NCBI GenBank assembly: GCA_039586575.1
Contig: JBDHKD010000037.1
Location: 1-64,000 of the forward strand
DNA from: G020344215 sp039586575
GTDB lineage: Bacteria > Gemmatimonadota > Gemmatimonadetes > Palauibacterales > KS3-K002
Direction of reading: 5' to 3'
Length of the DNA stretch: 64,000 nt
The notes beneath the pieces are model-generated. The model did no database searches, was not told the DNA's origin, and saw nothing but the letters and a program-made list of their open reading frames with translations. Positions 8,080 through 16,413 of this stretch are shown here, piece by piece. How positions within the stretch are numbered: the stretch's first letter is position 1; the number at the start of each line of letters is the position of its first letter. The position numbers and the translations under genes were made by a program.

Positions 8080-9138
8080 ATGGGAGCGCTGAATTACGAC
8101 CAGCTCAGTGATCGGCTGGCGAAGGGGAAGCTGGGGGGCAGTTATTTCCTCAAGGCGGACGATCCGTTCCTCCGCGATGAAGCGATCGCTCTGCTGATCG
8201 AAGCTCACCTTGCGGGCGGCTCGCCGGATTTCGATCTCGACCAGGCGAGCGGGGACGATCTGGATCCAGCCGGCCTGGCGTCGATGCTGGCGACCCCGCC
8301 CATGCTGTCGCAGTGCCGAGTGACGGTGATTCGCGATGCCCAGGGGTTGTCCCCCAGGGCGCGCTCGGTCGTCGAGGAATCGGTGCGCCAGCAGGTGTCG
8401 AATCGGGTCCTGGTCCTGGCGGCCCAGGTGCCGCGCGGCTCGAAGGCGAAGTTCTATGATGTCCTTCGCGAGCATTGCCTAACAATTTCCTTGCGCGCGC
8501 CCGGCACCTCCGAGTTGCCGGGCTGGCTTGCCATGCGTGCCCGGTCGCTTCACGGAGTGGAGCTCGAGATGCCTGCGGCGCAGCTCTTGGCTGCTGCCAT
8601 CGGGACGCGTCTGGGTGTGCTGGCCCAGGAGCTGGAGAAGCTGGTCAGCTACGTCGAGCCAGCCAAGACGATTGGGCTGGCCGAGGTTCGCGAGGCCGTC
8701 GGTGCGCTTCCCCAGGTTGACCGCTGGAACTGGATCGACACGGTGGCGGAGCGGCGGTTGGGACCGGCGCTGGCGGAACTGCCGGCGCTCTTGGACTCGG
8801 GCGAGAGCGCGGTCGGTCTGATTGGATTCCTGTCGGAAGCGCTGATTCGCGTGGGGCTGGCACGTTCGGGAGAGGCCGAGCTGGTGAAAGTGCTCAAGCG
8901 CGACGGCAGTTACGGCCACCTCGCCTGGAAGGTCCGCACTTTCGTGCGGCAGTCGCGCCGTTGGACAGATGATGAGATCTCCGCCGCTCTTGCGGAGCTG
9001 TTGCGGGCCGACCGGTTGATCAAGTCGGGCGGCCTCTCCGATCGCGCCGCGCTCGAGGAAGCGCTGTTGCGGATCGGGGCCGGCAACGGCCCGGCGCGGC
9101 AGACATCGGGTGCCGGAGGTGGGAGGACGCGTGAATAG
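8080..9138 (+). CDS. holA: DNA polymerase III delta subunit HolA
   Basis: HolA opens and loads the sliding clamp as part of the clamp-loader complex. The 352-residue protein shows the expected N-terminal AAA-like domain without a Walker A motif (GSYFLKADDPFLRDEA at the start), the PMLSQCRVTVIRDAQ strand, the SLRAPGTSELPGWL region joining domains, and a helical C-terminal domain beginning near GTRLGVLAQELEKLVSY. The length matches the family. It overlaps the next gene by 8 bases. Confidence 0.93.
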   Translation: MGALNYDQLSDRLAKGKLGGSYFLKADDPFLRDEAIALLIEAHLAGGSPDFDLDQASGDDLDPAGLASMLATPPMLSQCRVTVIRDAQGLSPRARSVVEESVRQQVSNRVLVLAAQVPRGSKAKFYDVLREHCLTISLRAPGTSELPGWLAMRARSLHGVELEMPAAQLLAAAIGTRLGVLAQELEKLVSYVEPAKTIGLAEVREAVGALPQVDRWNWIDTVAERRLGPALAELPALLDSGESAVGLIGFLSEALIRVGLARSGEAELVKVLKRDGSYGHLAWKVRTFVRQSRRWTDDEISAALAELLRADRLIKSGGLSDRAALEEALLRIGAGNGPARQTSGAGGGRTRE

Positions 9139-9955
9139 GTGGAGCGCTACTCAGCAGCGGTCGTTCGCATGGGTGGTTCTGTGGGCGGTCGGCCTACTCT
9201 GGGCCGGGCCGGGCGGGGCGCAGCAGGCGGCGCTGCTCGAGCAGGCGGAGCGCATGGCCGATCGCGGCGAGGTCCGCGAGGCCCGGCAGACGCTGGCCCG
9301 CTGGGAGAGCGATTTCGGGGGGTCGGCGCCGGTGGAGCAGCGAGCCCGTGCCTGGTTCCTGGCGGGTCGGCTGGCCGAAGAAGGCGAAGAGGCCGAGTTG
9401 CACTACCTGCGGGTGATCGTCGAGGGTTCCTCGACGACGTACGCCGACGATGCGCTGCTGCGCTTGGCTCAGTTCAAGTATGCCCAAGAAGAGTACGCGA
9501 AGGTCGTCGAATACCTGGGACGACTGCGGCGTGACTACCCGACGAGCGAGCACGGCCCCGAGGCTTTGCTTTGGCTCTCCCGGGCCACACGCCAGCTGGG
9601 CGACCTGCAACGGGCCTGCGCGGCCGCGGAGCAGGGGCTGGTCGAGCTGGCGCCCGGCGATACGCTGCTCCAGCGCTCGCTACGTGAGGAGCGCCAGGCT
9701 TGCGGCGCCGCGGAGCGCACCTACACCGTCCAGGTCGCAGCCTTTCAAGATGAGGGGGCAGCCCAGAACCTCGCGCGCGAGCTTCTCATCGAGGGTTTCG
9801 ACGCTTGGGTGCTGGCCGCTTCACCCAACGATCCCATCTACCGGGTGCGGGTCGGGCGCGGGCTGCTGGAGCCGGAGGCACAGGCGTTGCTCGAACGGCT
9901 AACCAGGGTGGGGCACTCGCCGTTCCTGGTGTCGCAGCCGGAGAGCCGTCGCTGA
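9131..9955 (+). CDS. exported TPR/BamD-like protein with C-terminal SPOR domain
   Basis: The 274-residue protein has an N-terminal signal segment (FAWVVLWAVGLLWAGPGGAQ), helical repeats of the tol-pal/YbgF or BamD kind (about 30-190), and a SPOR domain at the end (TYTVQVAAFQDEGAAQN through VRVGRG), which in other proteins binds septal peptidoglycan. The GTG at 9131 follows GGAGGTGGGAGGA, an excellent Shine-Dalgarno; an upstream GTG lies inside that motif and is less likely. Its stop shares one base with the mutS start (TGATG). Confidence 0.85.
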   Translation: MNRWSATQQRSFAWVVLWAVGLLWAGPGGAQQAALLEQAERMADRGEVREARQTLARWESDFGGSAPVEQRARAWFLAGRLAEEGEEAELHYLRVIVEGSSTTYADDALLRLAQFKYAQEEYAKVVEYLGRLRRDYPTSEHGPEALLWLSRATRQLGDLQRACAAAEQGLVELAPGDTLLQRSLREERQACGAAERTYTVQVAAFQDEGAAQNLARELLIEGFDAWVLAASPNDPIYRVRVGRGLLEPEAQALLERLTRVGHSPFLVSQPESRR

Positions 9956-12570
9956 TGTCGAACGTCCCCAACACACCTCTGATGAGGCAGTACCTCGAGA
10001 TGAAGGGTCGCTACCCCGATGCGATCCTCTTCTTCCAGGTCGGCGACTTCTACGAGATGTTCTTCGATGACGCTGAAGAGGCATCTCGACTGCTGAACCT
10101 GACCCTGACTTCTCGGAACAACGGTGAGGCGGCGCAGGTCCCGCTGGCCGGCGTGCCGATCAAGGCCGCTCAAGAGTACGTGCAGCGGCTGATTAGACTC
10201 GGGCGTCGTGTCGCCATCTGCCAGCAGGTCGAGGACGCGTCACAGGCCAGGGGCGTAGTTCGCCGCGAGGTCGTCGAGACCGTGACGCCCGGCGCCGTTC
10301 TCTCGGACGCTTTGCTGCAAGCTAGCGAGAACAACTTCCTCGCCGCGGTTGCCGCTCCCCCCGACTCCGACTCGGTCGGGCTCGCCTGGGCCGACGTTTC
10401 GACCGGTGAGTTCTTCTGCGCCTCGCTGCCGCGCCGCGAGCTGGCTTCTGACCTGCAGCGGATCGATGCACGCGAGATTCTGCTGCCTCGCTCGTGGGAA
10501 CCGGCGCCCGCCGCTGAAGTGGCTCAACCTGAGGACCGACCGTGCACCTTCCGCGACGACTGGTACTTCGATGTCGAGATCGCCGGCGAGAAGATCTGCC
10601 GGCACTTCCGGATCAAGAGCCTCGCCAGCCTCGGGCTGGCGGAACCGGGTGATGAGACTGCCGTGGGCGCGGCCGGCGCTCTGCTCGCCTACCTGCTCGA
10701 GGTCCAGCCCGGCGGCGGCAACCAGCTCAGGCCGCCACGTGTCGAGCGAGGCGATTCCGCCCTTCACATGGATGAGATGACGCGGCGCAACCTCGAGGTG
10801 GTGCGCCCGCTGCGCCCCGACCTTGGCGGCACGACGCTGCTGGGCGTGATCGATGTCACCCTGACACCGATGGGGGCGCGGCTACTGCGCAGCTGGTTGT
10901 TACGTCCACTGGCGAGCCCTGACCCGATTCGCCATCGGCTCGAGGCGGTCGAGGAGCTGCATAGCGATGGGCCGCGTCGCAAGCGCGTGCGTGAGGCACT
11001 ACGCGGCGTGCGCGATCTGGCTCGCTTGGCGGGCCGGGTAGGAGCCGGGCGCGCCACGCCGCGCGATTTGCTGGGCCTGGCAGGCTCGCTGCGTCAGGTC
11101 CCTAGGGTGGGCGAGGGCCTGGGCGAACCTCAGAGCCGGGCGCTGGTCGAACTGCTGGACGGCCTCGATGGGGCCGAGGATGTGGTGGAGCTCATCGAGC
11201 GCGCCATCGACCCCGAGGCGCCGGCGACGCTCGCCGAGGGTGGCGTCGTGCGCGAAGGGTACTCGAGTGAGCTGGACGAGCTACGCTCGCTGCGCGACGG
11301 CGCGGTAAACTGGATCGCCGAGCTTCAGGGTCGCGAGCGCGAGCGAACCGGGATAGGCTCGCTCAAGGTGGGGTACAACCGCGTGTTCGGCTATTACATC
11401 GAGGTCAGCAAGCCGAATCTCGGCAAGGCACCCGACGATTACGAGCGGCGGCAGACGCTCACCAACGCCGAGCGCTTCATCACGCCGGAGCTCAAGGAGT
11501 GGGAGTCCAAGGTGCTCAGCGCCGAGGAGCGGATCGGCGAACTGGAGGCGCGGCTGTTCCGCGAGCTGCGCGAAGAAGTCGGCGCTGAGGTGGAACGACT
11601 GCTGGAGAGCGCGCGGCGCATCGCGCTCGTCGATGTCTACGCGTCGCTGGCTCATCTGGCCGAGCGAAACGGCTACGTCCGCCCGAGCCTGGATGATGAA
11701 GACAGGATAGAGATCCACGGTGGTCGGCACCCGGTCGTCGAGTGCATGATGCCCAGGGAACAGTTCGTACCCAACGACATCCGGCTCGACGGTGCGGAAC
11801 GGGTGATCATCCTCACCGGCCCGAACATGGCGGGTAAGTCGACCATCCTTCGGCAGGTGGGTCTGATCACGCTGCTGGCGCAGATGGGGTCTTTCGTGCC
11901 GGCGGACTCTGCCGCGATCGGGATCACCGACCGCATCTTCACGCGGGTCGGCGCTTCGGACAACTTGGCGCAGGGGCACAGCACCTTCATGGTCGAGATG
12001 ATCGAGACCGCAGCGATCCTCCACGGGGCGACGGATCGCAGCCTCGTGCTGTTGGACGAGATCGGGCGCGGCACTTCGACCTACGACGGCGTCTCGATCG
12101 CCTGGTCGGTCACCGAGCACATCCACGAGCGTATCGGCGCCAAGACCATCTTCGCCACCCACTACCACGAGTTGACCCAGCTTGCCGACCTGCTACCGGC
12201 GGCCGCCGCTTACAACGTCGCGGTCAAAGAGGTGGGTGACGATATCGTCTTCCTCCGTCGCTTGGAACGCGGTGGTGCCGACCGCTCCTACGGCGTTCAG
12301 GTGGCACGCCTGGCCGGCCTGCCCGTCGAGGTTATCGAGCGCGCGCGACAGATCCTGCGTGACCTCGAAGGGCTCGAGGTGGGCGGCGGCCGGCGCGTCG
12401 GCCGCCGCGGGCGGCTGCCGAGTTCGGTGGACCGCTCGCAGCTCTCGCTGTTCCAGGCGCCCGAGGACCCGGTGCTCGAGCGGCTGCGCGCCGCCAGGCC
12501 GGACGAGATGACACCGCTCGAGGCGCTGGCCCTGCTGGCTGAGCTCAAGCGCCAGGTGGACGAAGCGTGA
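9955..12570 (+). CDS. mutS: DNA mismatch repair protein MutS
   Basis: MutS recognises mismatches and small loops and starts methyl-independent or MutL-dependent repair. The 871-residue protein carries the mismatch-binding FYEMF motif near residue 31, connector, clamp and lever domains, then the ATPase with Walker A GPNMAGKST near residue 622, the GASDNLAQGHSTFMVEM segment, and Walker B LVLLDEIGRGTSTYDG. ATG 9955 overlaps the preceding stop; an in-frame extension upstream runs through the previous gene and is rejected. No mutL is in the window. Confidence 0.98.
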   Translation: MSNVPNTPLMRQYLEMKGRYPDAILFFQVGDFYEMFFDDAEEASRLLNLTLTSRNNGEAAQVPLAGVPIKAAQEYVQRLIRLGRRVAICQQVEDASQARGVVRREVVETVTPGAVLSDALLQASENNFLAAVAAPPDSDSVGLAWADVSTGEFFCASLPRRELASDLQRIDAREILLPRSWEPAPAAEVAQPEDRPCTFRDDWYFDVEIAGEKICRHFRIKSLASLGLAEPGDETAVGAAGALLAYLLEVQPGGGNQLRPPRVERGDSALHMDEMTRRNLEVVRPLRPDLGGTTLLGVIDVTLTPMGARLLRSWLLRPLASPDPIRHRLEAVEELHSDGPRRKRVREALRGVRDLARLAGRVGAGRATPRDLLGLAGSLRQVPRVGEGLGEPQSRALVELLDGLDGAEDVVELIERAIDPEAPATLAEGGVVREGYSSELDELRSLRDGAVNWIAELQGRERERTGIGSLKVGYNRVFGYYIEVSKPNLGKAPDDYERRQTLTNAERFITPELKEWESKVLSAEERIGELEARLFRELREEVGAEVERLLESARRIALVDVYASLAHLAERNGYVRPSLDDEDRIEIHGGRHPVVECMMPREQFVPNDIRLDGAERVIILTGPNMAGKSTILRQVGLITLLAQMGSFVPADSAAIGITDRIFTRVGASDNLAQGHSTFMVEMIETAAILHGATDRSLVLLDEIGRGTSTYDGVSIAWSVTEHIHERIGAKTIFATHYHELTQLADLLPAAAAYNVAVKEVGDDIVFLRRLERGGADRSYGVQVARLAGLPVEVIERARQILRDLEGLEVGGGRRVGRRGRLPSSVDRSQLSLFQAPEDPVLERLRAARPDEMTPLEALALLAELKRQVDEA

Positions 12571-12974
12571 AACGGCTGGTCATCCTGGGGCTGGTCGTGG
12601 CGACGATCGCCGTGGGATACGCGGCCAGCGAGCGCCTGAGCTTCGGCGGGCTGCTCGGCCGTTTCCGTTCCGGGCAGCGGCTGCCGGCACTACGCAGCGC
12701 CGAGCTGCCGTTCAGATACCCGTTGCGGCTGTGGCGCGAGGGTGTCGAAGGCGAGGTGCTGCTCAGAATCCATATCACGGCCGCGGGCACGGTCGATTCG
12801 GTGGAGCTCGAGAGTTCCAGCGGCCATGCCGAGCTCGACACCATCGCCCTGCGCGGAGCGAGACAGCTTACCTACCATCCGGCGACCAGAGATCACCAAC
12901 CCGTGCCGGCGTGGGCCAGGTTACCGGTGCGGTTCACCCGTGGGACCGTGAGCGATTACTCGGAGGAAGAGTAG
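12567..12974 (+). CDS. membrane-anchored TonB C-terminal domain protein
   Basis: The 135-residue protein has one N-terminal membrane segment (LVILGLVVATIAVGYA) and a TonB C-terminal fold (RYPLRLWREGVEGEVLLRI, then AGTVDSVELESSSGHAELD and a WARLPVRF strand). Short TonB-like proteins without the proline-rich linker are not the classic energy-coupling TonB; the role is unknown. GTGA overlap with mutS indicates cotranscription. Confidence 0.75.
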   Translation: MKRLVILGLVVATIAVGYAASERLSFGGLLGRFRSGQRLPALRSAELPFRYPLRLWREGVEGEVLLRIHITAAGTVDSVELESSSGHAELDTIALRGARQLTYHPATRDHQPVPAWARLPVRFTRGTVSDYSEEE

Positions 12975-12977
12975 ACG

Positions 12978-14381
12978 ATGTTGGATAGCGAACCGAAGGC
13001 CCACCTGCGCCCCTACTCCAGCGTGCTCGACGCGATCGGCTGGACACCGATGATCCGGCTGCACCGGGTGACAGGCGCGGCCGCCACACCGGTCTACGGC
13101 AAGGCGGAGTTCATGAACCCCGGCGGTTCGGTCAAGGACCGGATCGGGATTGCGATGATCGAGGCCGCCGAGGCCGCGGGCACCCTCAAGCCGGGTGGCG
13201 TCGTCGTCGAGGGCACGGCTGGGAATACCGGCGTGGGGCTGGCGGTCGCCGCTTGCGTCAAGGGCTACCGCTGCATCTTCACGATGCCGGACAAGTTCAG
13301 CCAGGAGAAGATCCGCTTGATGCGAGCCTTCGGCGCCGAGGTCATCACGACGCCCTCCGCAGTGGCGCCCGACCATCCTGACAACTACCTGAACGTGGCG
13401 CGGCGGATCGTCGATCAGACGCCCGGTGCCGTAATGGCGGACCAATTCTATAACGATGCGAACCCGGAGGCCCACTATCGGACGACCGGCCCGGAGATCT
13501 GGGAGCAGACCAGCGGCCGGATCACTCACTTCGTCGGGGCGGCGGGAACCGGCGGAACGGTCACTGGCGTAGCCCGCTACCTGAAGGAGCAGAACCGTGA
13601 GGTGAAGGTCATCACGGCGGATCCCAGGGGTTCGATCTACGCGCATTATCACGTCACCCGTGAGGTCGGTCCCCACGCACCGTACAAGGTGGAAGGTGCG
13701 GGCAACGACAAGATCCCCGGCACGCTCGACTTCGATCTGGTCGACGAATTCCGCATCGTCGATGATCGCGATTCCTACGCGATGGCGCGCCGCCTCACCC
13801 GGGAAGAGGGCCTGTTCGTCGGCAGCACTAGCGGGCTGATCATTCACGTCGCCGTCCAGCTGGCGCGGGAACTCGACGACGCGAACGCCTTGGTCGTCGG
13901 CTTGCTTTGTGATACCGGTGAACGCTACCTGTCGAAGCTCTACAATGATGAGTGGATGCGCGAGAACCAGCTGCTCGTCGGTGAGAGCCCGAACCTCGAC
14001 GCGGTATTGCAGCGCAAGCCGCACCTCATACCGTCCTTGGTGGCGGTGGAGCCCACCACACCGGTCCGCCTGGCACTCGAGTTGATCGAGAGTCACAATA
14101 TTTCGCAGCTACCGGTGATGGCGAAGAACGACTGCGTTGGCTCCGTCTCGGAATCCTCGCTGATGGCGCGGCTCGTGAAGGACCCGAGTCTGGTCGACGC
14201 GCCTGTCGAGCAGATCATGGAGAGCTCGTTCCCGGTGGTCGACGTGGATGCCGACTTCGAGACCGTAACGCGTAAGTTGGTCAGTGGTCAGCCGGCGGTC
14301 ATCGTCAGGCGCGCCGGCGAACCGGTCGGCATCATCACGCGCTTCGACGTCGTGCATCACCTGATCGGGCTGGTACCGTGA
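12978..14381 (+). CDS. cystathionine beta-synthase (PLP enzyme with C-terminal CBS pair)
   Basis: The fold-type II PLP enzyme joins serine and homocysteine into cystathionine in transsulfuration. The 467-residue protein has the PLP lysine in NPGGSVKDRIG (K53), the phosphate-binding GTAGTGGTVTG-like loop (GAAGTGGTVTG), the CBS-type EGAGNDKIPGTLDFDL segment, and two CBS domains after about residue 345. The EGxGxDxIP signature favours cystathionine beta-synthase over cysteine synthase. It sits 3 bases after the TonB-C gene and overlaps ddl by GTGA. Confidence 0.88.
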   Translation: MLDSEPKAHLRPYSSVLDAIGWTPMIRLHRVTGAAATPVYGKAEFMNPGGSVKDRIGIAMIEAAEAAGTLKPGGVVVEGTAGNTGVGLAVAACVKGYRCIFTMPDKFSQEKIRLMRAFGAEVITTPSAVAPDHPDNYLNVARRIVDQTPGAVMADQFYNDANPEAHYRTTGPEIWEQTSGRITHFVGAAGTGGTVTGVARYLKEQNREVKVITADPRGSIYAHYHVTREVGPHAPYKVEGAGNDKIPGTLDFDLVDEFRIVDDRDSYAMARRLTREEGLFVGSTSGLIIHVAVQLARELDDANALVVGLLCDTGERYLSKLYNDEWMRENQLLVGESPNLDAVLQRKPHLIPSLVAVEPTTPVRLALELIESHNISQLPVMAKNDCVGSVSESSLMARLVKDPSLVDAPVEQIMESSFPVVDVDADFETVTRKLVSGQPAVIVRRAGEPVGIITRFDVVHHLIGLVP

Positions 14382-15433
14382 AGCCGGGCGTCTTGAAGGT
14401 CGCCGTCTTGATGGGTGGCACGAGTGCCGAACGCAACGTGTCGCTGGCGACCGGCCGCGAGATCGCGCGAGCGCTCAGCGCCAACGGGCACCAGGTGGTG
14501 GCGATCGACGCGGCCGGCGGCCGCCTGCTGTCTCTCGCGGACCCCGGAGAGGCCGCCGCTCCCCCCATCGGGCCGGCGCCACCCGAGCACGGCGAGCTCG
14601 GTCAGCTGGATAGCGGCTCGCTGGCCTGCCGGCTGGACGAGATACCCGAGGTGAAGGACAGCGAGGTGGTCTTTGTCGCGCTGCACGGCGGCGCCGGCGA
14701 AGACGGCCGCGTGCAGGCTGTGCTCGACCTGGTCGGCCTCCCCTACACGGGAAGCGGTCCGCTGGGCAGCGCGCTGGCCATGGACAAGCTGGTGTCCAAA
14801 GAGCTATTCCGCAGCGCTGGTATACGGACGCCGCCGTGGCTGGTGGGGCCGGTCACGTCGTCGGAGATCGAGGCCGCGCTGGGCGGCTACCCCGTGGTCG
14901 TGAAGCCGTCACACGAAGGTTCGACGGTGGGCGTGTCGGTGGTAAAGGCAGCCGGCGCTCTGGCAGAAGCGGTCGCGGGCGCGGCGCGCTTCGGGTCACC
15001 GGTGCTGGTGGAAAAGTACATCCACGGCCGCGAGTTAGCGGTCGGTGTGCTGGGCGAGACGGCGCTGCCCATCGTGGAGATCCGTCCCAGCCACGAAATT
15101 TACGACTACGAGTGCAAGTACACCAAAGGGATGTCCGAGTACGAGGTGCCGGCCCCACTGCCCGACACCGTGACTCGGGAAGTGCAGGATCTGGCCCTGC
15201 GGGCGCACAGGGTCCTCCGCCTCTCGGCATACAGCCGTATCGACTTCCGGCTGGATGACGACGATCGGCCCTGGTGCCTGGAGGGCAATTCGCTACCGGG
15301 GATGACCGCCACCAGCCTGCTGCCGAAAGCGGCGCGAGCGATCGGCATCGAGTTCGAGGAGCTCTGCGACCGGATCGCCAGGCTCGCCTTGGAAACGAAG
15401 CGGACCGGAACCCGGCGCGGCGCTGTGGGTTAG
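14378..15433 (+). CDS. ddl: D-alanine--D-alanine ligase
   Basis: Ddl makes the D-Ala-D-Ala dipeptide of peptidoglycan. The 351-residue ATP-grasp protein opens with VAVLMGGTSAERNVSL, has the central HGGAGEDGRVQ and YTGSGPLGSALAMDK motifs, the VVKPSHEGSTVGVSVV ATP-binding strand, and ends with the metal-binding LEGNSLPGMTATSLLPKAA segment. It starts at GTG overlapping the previous stop. Confidence 0.96.
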   Translation: MKPGVLKVAVLMGGTSAERNVSLATGREIARALSANGHQVVAIDAAGGRLLSLADPGEAAAPPIGPAPPEHGELGQLDSGSLACRLDEIPEVKDSEVVFVALHGGAGEDGRVQAVLDLVGLPYTGSGPLGSALAMDKLVSKELFRSAGIRTPPWLVGPVTSSEIEAALGGYPVVVKPSHEGSTVGVSVVKAAGALAEAVAGAARFGSPVLVEKYIHGRELAVGVLGETALPIVEIRPSHEIYDYECKYTKGMSEYEVPAPLPDTVTREVQDLALRAHRVLRLSAYSRIDFRLDDDDRPWCLEGNSLPGMTATSLLPKAARAIGIEFEELCDRIARLALETKRTGTRRGAVG

Positions 15434-15470
15434 GGTTAGGAAAGAGGGTCGTCAGACCAGGACGGAACAG

Positions 15471-16325
15471 GTGAGCAGACATGTGACCGCCGGAGGCCTC
15501 AGGCCGTTCGGCTACCGGATGACACCGTGGGTCAAGCGGTTGATCATCGCCAACGCGGTGATCTTCGTCTTGATGTGGGCCCTCATCCGGTCGGGAACGG
15601 TGCCGTTCGAGGCCTTTGCCACCTACCTGGGCTTCGACGATTCACGCGTACTTACCCGCCCGTGGACGATCCTTACCTACATGTTCGTCCACGGAGGCTT
15701 CTTCCACGTCCTGATCAACATGTTGATGCTCTTCTTCTTCGGTCCGCCGTTGGAGGAGAGGTGGGGTGGCAAGGAGTTCATCAAGTACTACGCGATCTGT
15801 GGCGTCGGTGGTGCGCTGTTCAACCTGATTTTCAGCGAGGGGGTCATCATCGGCGCATCGGGTGCCGTTTACGGCGTAATGCTGGCCTACGCGCTGAACT
15901 GGCCCGACAGTCTGATCTGGATCTACGCCATCTTTCCCATCAAGGCCAAGTACCTCGTTCTTTTCCTCGGTGCCCTGGCCTTCTTCTCGGCCTTTTCAGG
16001 CTCCTCGGACGGGATCGCCCACTTCGCCCACCTCGGCGGCTTGGTAGTCGGGTACGTCTACTTGAAGAAAGGGTGGCAGCTTCAGGCGCACTGGCAGGGC
16101 TTCAGGCAACGCCTGCGTCGGCGCCGTTTGAAAGTGGTCCCCGGCGACGCCAAGTCGCCCGCTCGCCCCCAGTCGGCCGACGAAGAAGCCCGCATTCTCG
16201 AGGTCGTCGACCAGCTGCTGGACAAGATCGCCGCCCAGGGTCTCGATTCGCTGACCCCGGAGGAGAGGCGCTTTCTGGACGAGGTATCGCGCCGGCGGCA
16301 GGAAAAGCACGAGGTCCGACACTAG
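15471..16325 (+). CDS. rhomboid family intramembrane serine protease
   Basis: The 284-residue membrane protein has about six membrane segments and the rhomboid catalytic residues: GAS-G with Ser130 (GASGAVYG), the H79-x3-N83 motif in transmembrane helix 2, and His187 in HFAHLGG. A cytoplasmic tail of about 75 residues contains the helical LDKIAAQGLDSLTPEERRFL motif often found in Gemmatimonadota-like rhomboids. It probably cleaves a membrane-anchored substrate. The GTG at 15471 is the start used; 37 bases separate it from ddl. Confidence 0.9.
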   Translation: MSRHVTAGGLRPFGYRMTPWVKRLIIANAVIFVLMWALIRSGTVPFEAFATYLGFDDSRVLTRPWTILTYMFVHGGFFHVLINMLMLFFFGPPLEERWGGKEFIKYYAICGVGGALFNLIFSEGVIIGASGAVYGVMLAYALNWPDSLIWIYAIFPIKAKYLVLFLGALAFFSAFSGSSDGIAHFAHLGGLVVGYVYLKKGWQLQAHWQGFRQRLRRRRLKVVPGDAKSPARPQSADEEARILEVVDQLLDKIAAQGLDSLTPEERRFLDEVSRRRQEKHEVRH

Positions 16326-16343
16326 GATCCCCCCAGTCCTGCC

Positions 16344-16372
16344 TTGACTCTCCGAGCCGCCGAAAATACGAT
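16344..16372 (+). promoter_or_regulatory. promoter of the EF-G paralogue
   Basis: TTGACT (16344-16349), 17-nt spacer, TACGAT (16367-16372). The start codon follows 42 bases later behind AGGGAGG. Confidence 0.6.
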
Positions 16373-16413
16373 TCCGGCCCGATCCACAATCCAGCTCACC
16401 AGGGAGGCGGCAC

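Noticed and set aside
15420..15440. GGGTTAGGGTTAGG at the ddl stop, resembling telomeric repeats
   Set aside because: Only two units are present and they form the last codons and spacer of ddl; chance is the simplest explanation.
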